DNA from: Burkholderia sp. Bp9143 | Lineage (GTDB): Bacteria; Pseudomonadota; Gammaproteobacteria; Burkholderiales; Burkholderiaceae | NCBI RefSeq assembly: GCF_003853645.1 | Contig: NZ_QTPO01000051.1 | Location: 1 to 62,364, forward strand | Length of the DNA: 62,364 nucleotides | Direction of reading: 5' to 3' | Part shown: in pieces, positions 53,930 to 62,019 of the stretch | Layout of the letters: every line of letters begins with the position of its first letter | Position numbering within the stretch: the stretch's first letter is position 1 | Notes under the pieces: model-generated | The model's input: only the letters and a program-made list of their open reading frames with translations | What the model was told of the DNA's origin: nothing | The model's database searches: none | Position numbers and translations under genes: made by a program

Positions 53930-54196
53930 TATGAGGCGGCCGCAAGCAGGCGCACATGCACCTGTGTGGAGGTAACCATAAAACTTCCGTTTGGAAGCGA
54001 TATGGTGAATTTTTAGCCGCAAGATGTAACATGACTAATGCACACCTGTGCTCGCGTTCTGGCACAGGAACCAATGGTGCGGGTGCCCCGCGAGGCTTAT
54101 GGCACTTATTTGTTTAGGTTGACTGGCCGGGGTGTTGGCTATCGAGTCCGCGCCCACGTCGGCCGGAGCACCCCAGTCTGACGACTTGCGCACGTC
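53930..54196. other. boundary region of Tn7-like module
   Basis: 267 nt between the LexA boxes and tniQ copy 1. GC falls here, and the transposon end nearest the tniQ genes should lie in it. An inverted repeat CCTGTGC/GCACAGG lies at about 54047-54069 and GTCTGACG at 54177-54184; the latter recurs inverted near 61157. No gene is seen. Confidence 0.4.
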
Positions 54197-55579
54197 CTAT
54201 CCACGCGCTTGTTTGAAATGATGATTCGGACGCGGGGCAGTTTGTAGGGCAGCCAGCTGTATCTCCCGGATGCGATATGCGTCGTTGCTGGAGGCGAGCC
54301 CGTGCGCCCTCGCGAGGTGGGACAGTTTCCGCACACTCGGATACTCGCCCGCCTCGAGCATTTGGCGCGTTTTGGCGGAAATGTATTCCGTGAGAACCGT
54401 GTCCCGCTCTTGACGCCGTTCGTCATCGATTTTCGCGCGCAACGCTCGAGCGGCGTCGGCTACCTCGGTGCAGAGGGATGGAAAGCGCGCACTCACCAGG
54501 GCTGGCCGCAGTCCGAAAGATTTGGCTGCACAGGCGAGACTAGTAAAGGGCCGCGTGCCAGAGGCGACCTCCCGGAGGACGTGCTCGACTTCCGCCCAGT
54601 CCGTTGCGGGCGGCGGTTGAAGACTGGGGGGAGGTTGCATGGTGAACGGGAGTGGGCGCAAAGACGCGTTGCCGCAACGCGCGATGTCGCCGGCAAATAG
54701 GTCACGCAAACTGATCTGCAAGCCGTAAGAAATATTGAGCAGCATCCTCGGATTGGGGTAGCGTCGGCCGCGAAGCCATTCGGTGATATCGGACTTGAGG
54801 GCTCCGTGGTGCTGAGTGCTGGCGGTATGATCTCCCTGAAAGAGTCGCGCCGTGCAGGAATCGATTACATGCACAATCCGTTCGCGGTGTTCCGCCAATG
54901 TTCCCCGTGGGGGATAGACGAGCAGATCGGCAAAGCATTCTGCTGCCCACGCCTGATACGAGAGAACTGCTTCATCAAATGATTGGGGGCATGTCGGCGT
55001 CGTGGAACCGAGCCACGCGCCGCAACTCGAGCAGAAGCCACATAACTGTCGGCGGTTGAATTCGGGCATGCATCTGCGCCGGCATGTCGGGCATCGGTCT
55101 TCCAGGAGGCAACGGTGCCGTGGGCACATTTCGACATACTGTAGTGACCAAATCAGGCGCTCGTAGATGGGAGTGCCGGCCTTATGATCCTGGGCAAGAC
55201 AAAGGGGACACCAACGACGCGCCGCACTCGTCAATTGACTCCTTTCGGAAAACGCGTTCGACCACGGGAGCAGCGTGAGAAGGCTCAAGTCTCGTCGGTC
55301 GAGCAACTGGTTTGCACGGATCACCCACGCACATGCTGTCGCGCCCTGCGCGTTAATCCGTTGCTTGGCGGGATGATGGCCGCTTCCTATATGCGGATAT
55401 TTGAGTTCTCGATCGGATTCAAAATATTTCTCGACCAGTGCGCCCAACGCAATGTGCGATTGCGCCGCCAAACGGGTCAGATAGCTCGTCAATTTTTCGA
55501 CATCGGCGGTCCGAAGGCCCATCGGTTCGAGATTGGGAAACAGCGTGCGCGGCGGGATCATGCTTTCATGCGGTGACAC
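54197..55579 (-). CDS. TniQ family protein, copy 1
   Basis: 460 aa from GTG 55579, which has AAAGGAAT upstream and aligns with the ATG of copy 2; the longer frame to 55705 runs into a tnsC remnant. N-terminal TniQ domain (FPNLEPMGLRTADVEKLTSYL), zinc ligands Cys124/127 (WCPLC), Cys152/His155 (MCPRH), Cys163/166 (CPTC) and Cys183/186 (CSSC). The C-terminal ~250 residues are helical with HTH-like pieces (KSDITEWLRGRRYPNPRMLL). TniQ/TnsD proteins choose the target and recruit TnsC. Confidence 0.9.
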   Translation of the reverse strand: MSPHESMIPPRTLFPNLEPMGLRTADVEKLTSYLTRLAAQSHIALGALVEKYFESDRELKYPHIGSGHHPAKQRINAQGATACAWVIRANQLLDRRDLSLLTLLPWSNAFSERSQLTSAARRWCPLCLAQDHKAGTPIYERLIWSLQYVEMCPRHRCLLEDRCPTCRRRCMPEFNRRQLCGFCSSCGAWLGSTTPTCPQSFDEAVLSYQAWAAECFADLLVYPPRGTLAEHRERIVHVIDSCTARLFQGDHTASTQHHGALKSDITEWLRGRRYPNPRMLLNISYGLQISLRDLFAGDIARCGNASLRPLPFTMQPPPSLQPPPATDWAEVEHVLREVASGTRPFTSLACAAKSFGLRPALVSARFPSLCTEVADAARALRAKIDDERRQERDTVLTEYISAKTRQMLEAGEYPSVRKLSHLARAHGLASSNDAYRIREIQLAALQTAPRPNHHFKQARG

Positions 55580-55582
55580 AGC

Positions 55583-55690
55583 AATTCCTTTCTGCGCGTT
55601 CGCTGGTTGGAGAGCGTATGCCAGCTTGCTGCGTGGCGCTTTCTGTTTTTTTTGACACATCCTTCTCAAACAGCAGAGGCTCATCTGGGC
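55583..55690 (-). pseudogene. remnant of a tnsC 3' end
   Basis: In the frame leading into tniQ copy 1 the DNA reads ...SKKTESATQQAGIRSPTSERAE, matching the intact tnsC tail ...STKNRGRKNRPGVRSPGRDNA (shared S-x-K, G-[IV]-RSP, A) at the same distance from the tniQ start. It indicates duplication of a tnsC(3')-tniQ segment. Confidence 0.55.
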
Positions 55691-55882
55691 GATAAGCCTC
55701 TTCATCTAACTGACGCTCGGCGACACTTTTCAATTTGACCGTCCCAGATTGTTCGCGCGGAGTGCTTCTGTTCTCAGAGCGTTCTCACATTCGGCTGTCG
55801 CATGGTCGGCTGGATCACGTCACAGCTGATCCAGTCGCCGTGATTCCGCCGTTCCGTCAATCGATATCTCTCAGTTTTGCGT
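55691..55882. other. spacer between the two tniQ genes
   Basis: 192 nt (about 300 nt with the remnant). Contains a perfect palindrome CTGGATCA-N9-TGATCCAG at 55810-55834, just after tniQ copy 2; it may be a hairpin or a protein site. No gene. Confidence 0.45.
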
Positions 55883-57274
55883 TCAATAGTGCTTCCTTCG
55901 ATATTTTCGAGGTTCAAGACATGGCAGCGGTTCATCGTGTAGAACAGCACACCGTATCTGACTGATGCGACGTATGTCCTCGTTCGAACTCGTTGCGAGT
56001 CGCTGCGCTCTAGCGAGGGCATGGAGATAACAAATGGTCGGATGCTGGCCAGCACGCACCATATCGCGTATCTGGGCGGAGACATATTTGTATAACAATT
56101 TATCGCGTATTGCGCGGGCTTCTTCTCGGGATTTCGCATGATCCCTTGCCGCAATCCTTGCCACCTCGCTGCTGATTGCGGGGAAGTAGTGGTTCAACTG
56201 CCAGGATTGCACTCCCAATATTCTTGCGGCATGTGACAGACTGCGAACTTGACATTGGCCGGCGATGATTTGTTGGAGAAATAGTCTGATCCTCTCCCAC
56301 TCCCTCGTGGTGCGGAGTCGGTTCTTTTTCGCGGGCGCCGTGTGCGGTAGGGGGCGGATTTCACGATCAACGCGAAGATGGCATTGTCCGTCCAACAGAT
56401 TTCTCAGGGTTATCCGAAAGCAATACGAGAGCGCGAGGAGGAATTTCGCGTTGGGGTAGCCGCGGCCGTGGCGCCAAAAGGATATGTCCGACTCACGAAT
56501 CCCTAAATGCTGACAAAGTGCAGCCATATCGCCACCGAAGATCTGTTCGCACAACGCATCCGTGACGGTCACAACGCGGGCTCGATGGGCGTCCAATTTT
56601 GCCGATGGGGGATGATGCAGCAGGTCAGCAAGGACTTCTGTCGCCCATATTTGACAGTCTGGTATCGCCTTGGACCGTGGTTGGGGCGGTGCGTGGCGCG
56701 GAGTGCCGAGCCACGCACCGCATGCCGAACAGAACCCGTTTAATTGCCGAGCGGTGAAATCCGACACCTGTTCGTGGGCACAGCTTGGGCAACGAGTCAC
56801 GAAGTAACGGTGGTGACGCGGACACATAACGACATGCTGTATCGACCAAATGAGGCGTTCGTAGGCTGGGATCCGTCCTTGGCGGTCCTCGTCAAGACAG
56901 TCTGGGCACCATCGGCGTGCCGGATTGATCAACTGACAATTGGGGGAAAAAATGCTGGACCATGGTAATAGCGTGAGAAGGTCAAGGTCGTCACGACCCA
57001 CCATTCGGTTCGCGCTGGTTACCCACGCGCCTGCCATTGCGCCATGCGCATTGACCAACCGCTTGTGTGGAGCTACCAATATTGTGCAATCGTATTCGAT
57101 TCCATTGGGAGACTGAATATAATTCTTGACGAGCGCGCTCAACCTTATGTGGGAGTGCGTTGCCACCCGGATGAGGTAGCTCGTCAGTTTCTCAACGTAT
57201 GGGGTTCCAAGCCCCATCGGCTCCAAATTCGGAAACGGCGTCCGCGCTGGCATCAGGGTGTGATGTGGTGACAT
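55883..57274 (-). CDS. TniQ family protein, copy 2
   Basis: 463 aa from ATG 57274 (AAAGGTA upstream), 10 nt after the tnsC stop. Collinear with copy 1 throughout: FPNLEPMGLGTPYVEKLTSYL, Cys123/126 (WCPDC), Cys151/His154 (MCPRH), Cys162/165 (CPSC), Cys182/185 (CSAC), and C-terminal ESDISFWRHGRGYPNAKFLL. Probably the ancestral copy, being directly coupled to tnsC. The two may recognise different targets or act as a heteromer. Confidence 0.9.
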   Translation of the reverse strand: MSPHHTLMPARTPFPNLEPMGLGTPYVEKLTSYLIRVATHSHIRLSALVKNYIQSPNGIEYDCTILVAPHKRLVNAHGAMAGAWVTSANRMVGRDDLDLLTLLPWSSIFSPNCQLINPARRWCPDCLDEDRQGRIPAYERLIWSIQHVVMCPRHHRYFVTRCPSCAHEQVSDFTARQLNGFCSACGAWLGTPRHAPPQPRSKAIPDCQIWATEVLADLLHHPPSAKLDAHRARVVTVTDALCEQIFGGDMAALCQHLGIRESDISFWRHGRGYPNAKFLLALSYCFRITLRNLLDGQCHLRVDREIRPLPHTAPAKKNRLRTTREWERIRLFLQQIIAGQCQVRSLSHAARILGVQSWQLNHYFPAISSEVARIAARDHAKSREEARAIRDKLLYKYVSAQIRDMVRAGQHPTICYLHALARAQRLATSSNEDIRRISQIRCAVLHDEPLPCLEPRKYRRKHY

Positions 57275-57284
57275 GGCGGTACCT

Positions 57285-58397
57285 TTACGCGTTGTCTCGG
57301 CCTGGGGAGCGCACGCCCGGGCGATTTTTTCTGCCTCGGTTTTTCGTTGATGCATTGCGTGCGAGAAACGCAGGCAGGTTGGCGTACTCGCGCCCTTCGA
57401 TGAGTCGATATCCCTCTAGAATTTCTTTGATGAGGGTGTCAAACTGTAGGCGACGGAAGTAATTGCGTCGAAGCATTTCGATCGCAATGGTCTTCTTCCC
57501 TTCGCTGATGGCGACGTTCACCGTGGCTTCGAGGATATCCTTCAGAAGACCAATGCACCCGAGTGATTGCTCAAATAGCTCAGCGCTGTACGCCGTAAGA
57601 GGAAAGGGCTCGCTAAAGGGAAGATGGTCCTGAAAGGTGGAAAGCGCCTCGGCGAACCCCTTGAGGCTGTGGTCGCGATAAGGTTCGAAGTGGACGATTT
57701 GACTTCTGCGCGTGAGTTGGCCAGTCTTGGTCGCAAGTTGGTAGAGGTCGTAAGCCCCAATCAGAATCAATCTTGTTTTGTTTTTGTTGATAATTGTTTT
57801 CAAAACGTTGGCTTCACGTTTTGAATCTGACGTTTTCGGGCCCGCCAAGATGTTGGATGCTTCATCGATCGCAACCACTGACGGGTTGCGCTGATCGAGT
57901 GCCTTACGAAATCGGGCCCGTAGCGCTCGGGAGGTGGGGTGACTGAGCGACTCAACCATTGGCACGTCGATCAACCGGCCATCAAGCGTGCGCGTGACCA
58001 TTGGCAACGTTGCATCGATCAGCGGTACTTGGAGTGCTTCGAGTATCTCTTTATCAAGTTCGTACCAGTCGAAGCGATCAGAGCGCGTTCCTTCCGCTTC
58101 CACCATAATCGCGGGAATGGTTTGAGTATCATCCGGAAAATTTTGGAAATAAGTTTTAATGAGATTTTGAACAATATATTCACAGGCGACCGACTTGCCA
58201 ACCCCCGCGGGGCCGGTGAGGATGATCATCCCTCTGTCGCTACCGTTAGTGATGCGCCGCATCAGTTCGTTGATCGTCTCCGTAAGCTTTGGGTGCCTAA
58301 TTCTGAGGTCATGGAAGTAGCTCCGCCTGAATTCGGGTGAGGCGTTGGCGAGCATGTCCTTGCTGATACCAGTTGTCGTGCTAGAGTTCGTGTCCAC
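57285..58397 (-). CDS. TnsC/TniB-type AAA+ ATPase
   Basis: 370 aa from GTG 58397, with GGAG at 7 nt, overlapping the tnsAB stop by 17 nt. Walker A GPAGVGKS (62-69), Walker B VVAIDEAS (174-181), then a sensor-type LILIGAYDLYQLA segment. It links the target selector to the transposase and controls immunity in Tn7-like elements. Basic C-terminal tail (KNRGRKNRPGVR). The frame extends to 58532, but inside tnsAB. Confidence 0.9.
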   Translation of the reverse strand: MDTNSSTTTGISKDMLANASPEFRRSYFHDLRIRHPKLTETINELMRRITNGSDRGMIILTGPAGVGKSVACEYIVQNLIKTYFQNFPDDTQTIPAIMVEAEGTRSDRFDWYELDKEILEALQVPLIDATLPMVTRTLDGRLIDVPMVESLSHPTSRALRARFRKALDQRNPSVVAIDEASNILAGPKTSDSKREANVLKTIINKNKTRLILIGAYDLYQLATKTGQLTRRSQIVHFEPYRDHSLKGFAEALSTFQDHLPFSEPFPLTAYSAELFEQSLGCIGLLKDILEATVNVAISEGKKTIAIEMLRRNYFRRLQFDTLIKEILEGYRLIEGREYANLPAFLARNASTKNRGRKNRPGVRSPGRDNA

Positions 58398-61053
58398 GGA
58401 AATTCTCCTTTTGCAACTCTTCAAAAATATGAGAGAACCTTTGTTTGAGTTCCTCCTTGGTGTTGACATCTTCGTCGGTGAGTGGATTGACAGTCTCGTC
58501 GATCTCGAATGGTGTTGAAACGATGCGTTCATCTGGAATTCGCGCGTCCCGACTGTTGATTCGATTTGTCAATGAGGCAAGTTGCTCGGCACTGTCTAGT
58601 TGTGATTCTTCTACGCAACTTTGAAGGGTTAAATATTCGTCATTTAAGCTGCGCCGTTTATAATCGGATAACTTGTCAAGTGAGCCAAATTTGGTAGAAT
58701 AAAGTGGAAACCACTCGTTATTGACGAGCGCATACGCGATATCCGGATAGAGGAGATGCGGTTTGACAACAACCTCCAGGCCATCGAATTCGCGTTTTTC
58801 AAGGCGTGGGTTGCGGTAATATTGATAATTCACCCAGATCCCGCGTTGACAATCTATTTTTCGTGTGCGTCCTCGAACCGATGGGAAGGCGACGGGAATC
58901 ATGTCGGCCTCACGTCTGAGGCGATGGAGCCGGCGACCGCTTGCAGCGAGGCCAATTTCGAATCGCGATGCTGGGCTAACCAGCAGGGCCGGATGCCGAG
59001 TGGTGTCATAGATCGAGAAAAAGAATTCGGACAATCCTTCGTATATGTCCTCGAGGGTGAGCCTTGCGAGATTTTCTGGATCACTCTGCGGTGTAATTTC
59101 CCGCACATTTCGGAGGAGCTTGGTGTTACCCCAGAGATTGTAGATAAATTCGGATTGGGTGGTGCCGAACATCCGCTCAAGCACGCTCCCTGCTCGTGGT
59201 GCCGATTTTGGTCGCATCAGAATATCGATGCGGAGAAAAGCGCAAAGTTGTTCGAAGTCGATTGAGCCAAGATCCGAACCGCCATCGATGACGATCTGGT
59301 CAGGCACTCTTCCATATCGTCGAATCATATCAAACAAAGCGCACATGCAACTTCGATATCTTGGATTTCGGAGTGAGATATGGAATCCGAGAATCCGACG
59401 ACTGAAGGCGCATATTATGAGTGTTAACCATGGTCGACCGAGTTCTTCACCTGTCAACTTCGAAATGACAATAATTTCAAGCTCTGTATGGTCTATGTGG
59501 GTTATTTGCATCGGGTAATCGCCATGGGTTGGCGTGTTGCGTTCCAACACCCAATAAAATGGTGCCTCCTGATAAGCTGCCTTGTGACCACGGCGCTTCC
59601 CTATCGAGTGGCAGGTCAGAATCTTTTTAATCCTTTTTAGAAATGTGTTCTTGGATACCACGCGAAGACCGGCTAATTCTAGTGCCGCTCGTATCGATCC
59701 GTAGGTATTCCATTTACTTGGGCCGATGAGCGTTTCGTAGTGCTCTTGGATCGCTTTTTGAATGATGTCATCAGTTCCGCTGTCAACTTTTGACGTGTGA
59801 TTGCCGCGCAGATGCCATCGGGGGAGGAACGCTATCAGGGGATCCTGCCCGCGGCTTACCGCATCGGATTCCCTGCGCGCGTAACTGCGCCACGTACGAT
59901 CCGAATATTTCTGAACGTCAGCAGATCGCTCGCCATCTTTCCATTTTTCATACAGGTTGAGCATATCCGATGCATGCTGAACCGCTTTGGGGGTCGCATA
60001 CCGCAATGGGCTGTCCAGCACAAGCGGATCGACGACGGATTCACACGCGCCGTCGGGAACCAGCAGCCCGGAGCGATATTTCTGTGCCACCAGCTCATGC
60101 GTCATTTCGAACGGATCACCGTTCTCGGGCTTGATGATCAGGTGCAAATTACTGCTTGCGATGATCGTGAAGCTGGCCCCTGCGTAGTAGAGCTGGTGTC
60201 CCGGGCGGAACAATTCTGGACTCCACCCTTGTCCGAACGACCGGGGTCGATTCGAGAAGTGATCGTGGTAGTAGAGATCGCGGGCCGCGGCGTCACGAAA
60301 GAGTAGAAATTCGCTCACATCTTGAACAAATGATCGGTCGAAGTCGGCGACCACAAGGCTGTGCGCCAATGCCAAATAAATCTGGTCTCGATCTACGTCG
60401 CGCTTCGCGCCGAGGAGTTCCTGTAGCGTGCAGACCCCATTGCGCGACACATATTCCAGAACGAACTTGAGATCCGTGTCGCTCCGATGGGGTTGCGACC
60501 AGAGATAACTTTTGAGGAATTCCCGATTTCGATGACCTGTTCCGGCAAGCTCGTCGGAACAGCGCAGCCGATATTGCAAACCCAGCTCGGCAGCGGCGTG
60601 TTCGGCAGGCGCGCATCGGATCTGACGATCGACCTGGGTGTAGAGGCCAGGGGCATGTTTCAAGAGATTTTGACGTAGCTGCGGGGATACCCAGTCCTCC
60701 ACGAAAAATCCTTGCGGGCCAAACCATAAAAACTGCGGGTAGTGGTTACGGCGAATCGTCCGGTTCGAGCGCGACCGGTACGCCAAATTCAATTCGAATG
60801 GTCGATCCAAGTATCCGGACACGGAATCGTCGAACATGTAGTGAAGGACCGCCGGACGCTCAGCCGTTCGATTGGCCGCTTGAATGACGAGCCCCATCTT
60901 GGGACACGCGCCAATTTCAGGCGAACTCTTCAAGGTCGGTTCCACACGTCGCGTGGGTTCGCGAAAGGCTCGCTCGACCATCGCTTGCGTGGGCGGTGGA
61001 ATGTTATGGCGGGCGAAGAGACGAGGGAGTTCGTCTCTGTCAAAGGGAGTCAT
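58381..61053 (-). CDS. TnsA-TnsB fusion transposase
   Basis: 890 aa from ATG 61053 (AGGAG 7 nt upstream; an in-frame TTG at 61092 is less likely). Residues ~40-185 follow the TnsA-like nuclease pattern, but the expected P-D-F reads YPQF (Gln107) and E-x-K reads VEDW (Glu119, Trp121), so the nuclease looks inactive; the helical tail GTGHRNREFLKSYL fits. Winged-helix segments follow. The Mu/TnsB-type DDE core (~515-640) has Asp521 (THIDHTEL), Asp590 (VIDGGSD) and Glu626 (LERMFGT), spacing DDx35E. The C-terminal acidic tail probably contacts TnsC. Confidence 0.88.
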   Translation of the reverse strand: MTPFDRDELPRLFARHNIPPPTQAMVERAFREPTRRVEPTLKSSPEIGACPKMGLVIQAANRTAERPAVLHYMFDDSVSGYLDRPFELNLAYRSRSNRTIRRNHYPQFLWFGPQGFFVEDWVSPQLRQNLLKHAPGLYTQVDRQIRCAPAEHAAAELGLQYRLRCSDELAGTGHRNREFLKSYLWSQPHRSDTDLKFVLEYVSRNGVCTLQELLGAKRDVDRDQIYLALAHSLVVADFDRSFVQDVSEFLLFRDAAARDLYYHDHFSNRPRSFGQGWSPELFRPGHQLYYAGASFTIIASSNLHLIIKPENGDPFEMTHELVAQKYRSGLLVPDGACESVVDPLVLDSPLRYATPKAVQHASDMLNLYEKWKDGERSADVQKYSDRTWRSYARRESDAVSRGQDPLIAFLPRWHLRGNHTSKVDSGTDDIIQKAIQEHYETLIGPSKWNTYGSIRAALELAGLRVVSKNTFLKRIKKILTCHSIGKRRGHKAAYQEAPFYWVLERNTPTHGDYPMQITHIDHTELEIIVISKLTGEELGRPWLTLIICAFSRRILGFHISLRNPRYRSCMCALFDMIRRYGRVPDQIVIDGGSDLGSIDFEQLCAFLRIDILMRPKSAPRAGSVLERMFGTTQSEFIYNLWGNTKLLRNVREITPQSDPENLARLTLEDIYEGLSEFFFSIYDTTRHPALLVSPASRFEIGLAASGRRLHRLRREADMIPVAFPSVRGRTRKIDCQRGIWVNYQYYRNPRLEKREFDGLEVVVKPHLLYPDIAYALVNNEWFPLYSTKFGSLDKLSDYKRRSLNDEYLTLQSCVEESQLDSAEQLASLTNRINSRDARIPDERIVSTPFEIDETVNPLTDEDVNTKEELKQRFSHIFEELQKENFRGHEL

Positions 61054-61226
61054 GCCGTACTCCTGGGTAACGTCAGCGGTGCCACGCGCCAAAAAGCGCG
61101 TGTGGATCTATCGCTGAAATCTTGGAAACAGCGAGGGATCGGCGTCCACAGGCGAACGACCGTCAGACACTTCCGATACCGCGCATTGGTGCCGGAGCGG
61201 AGCGAGGGAACAAAAGGGGGCTAGGG

Positions 61227-61254
61227 TTGACAGCGTGACCGCAACCGCTAGAAT
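61227..61254 (+). promoter_or_regulatory. consensus-like sigma-70 promoter
   Basis: TTGACA (61227-61232), 16-nt spacer, TAGAAT (61249-61254): the strongest-looking promoter in the window. It points away from tnsAB, into the short unit ending at the terminator at 61332. Confidence 0.75.
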
Positions 61255-61276
61255 GGTGTTACTTACATGTAACACC
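61255..61276. promoter_or_regulatory. palindrome at the predicted transcription start
   Basis: GGTGTTAC-TTACAT-GTAACACC, arms 8 nt, begins right after the -10 and covers the expected +1 (~61261), as a repressor operator would. Alternatively it forms the 5' hairpin of the transcript. Confidence 0.65.
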
Positions 61277-61332
61277 GGAACGAATTGTTTGTTCCCCAAA
61301 AGCCTGGATGCGCCAACATCCGGGCTTTTTTC
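61261..61332 (+). ncRNA. candidate ~70-nt small RNA
   Basis: Between a consensus promoter and a Rho-independent terminator (AAGCCtGGATG-CGCCAA-CATCCgGGCTT followed by six T, 61300-61332) lies only ~40 nt, with a second hairpin GGAAC/GTTCC (61278-61295). No start codon with a ribosome site and useful frame is seen, so the product is probably RNA. It could be a regulator of transposition or a guide-like RNA; both are speculation. Confidence 0.45.
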
Positions 61333-62019
61333 TTTTCCGGGGCGAATTAGACGCTATGTCGTCATTTTGGACTCCTTATTTGATGTCGCGGGATCTGTCG
61401 ACGAGCGCGACCTGGGCGCAGGTTGTCGCCGACACAGGCGACATGCGATCGTTGCCACTCACTGCACGAGCGGGCTATGCGACCAATTCCGTTCTGCTCA
61501 CTGACCGCCGAGACCAGATCGGCCGGACGTGATTCCGTATGCCGCTGGCGTACCGCTGCGAACTGACGGTCGGCGGTGAATTACAACGGGTTCCGCGCAC
61601 ACCTGTCGATGCGCTCCGGATACAAGAATCCGGCCTTCATGGGGCACGACGTTTGGAGTAAGGGCGTGTGTACGCGCTGGCGTGCAACGGAATGAGGTAT
61701 CTGCGTATCAACGTACTGAATGAAATTGGGTTAGTCAAATTTCGTTATGCGGGCGGCTGGCATGCTTCCTGCTGAGAAGTTGTGAAATTAATAATGTGAG
61801 AGTATTGAATTTGAATGAAAATTACGATTAACAGATATATTTTTGTGAAGATTTTTAGTTTTGATTGGATGTGAATTTTTTCGATAGTAGCTGGCGAATG
61901 GGAGAGAGAATGGCGAAGAATGTCTACGAGTTAGAAGTTGTTGCGAAATTACGGATTAGGTCTGTTAACTTTTTCGAGAGAGTGTTAACTTTCTGTCTTG
62001 TTTTGCCTGACCGGAAGCG
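61333..62019. other. non-coding stretch before IS5-family gene
   Basis: 687 nt. 61333-61700 contains fragmentary frames, e.g. plus 61355-61531 (58 codons, MSSFWTPYLMSRD), with no family match. 61740-61930 is AT-rich, unlike the rest of the window. TGTTAACTTT occurs at 61963-61972 and again at 61983-61992. The IS end, and perhaps the Tn7-like end, should be here; neither can be fixed. Confidence 0.4.

Larger units (their letters stand above)
54197..61053 (-). mobile_element. Tn7-like transposition module (tnsAB-tnsC-tniQ-tniQ)
   Basis: Four genes on the minus strand, in order TnsAB fusion, TnsC-type ATPase, TniQ, TniQ, with overlaps or short gaps except before the last gene. GC content and codon use differ from the flanks. 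No cargo or CRISPR genes are visible between the genes; cargo, if any, would lie beyond 61053 or outside the window. Element ends are not fixed; the coordinates are of the gene block only. Confidence 0.9.

Noticed and set aside
55883..61053. Tn5053/Tn402-type tni module
   Set aside because: The transposase carries an extra TnsA-like N-terminal domain and there are two TniQ proteins and no TniR resolvase, so Tn7-like is the better description.
61355..61531. 58-codon plus-strand frame after the candidate small RNA
   Set aside because: No ribosome site, no family match, and it follows a terminator; possibly decayed sequence.
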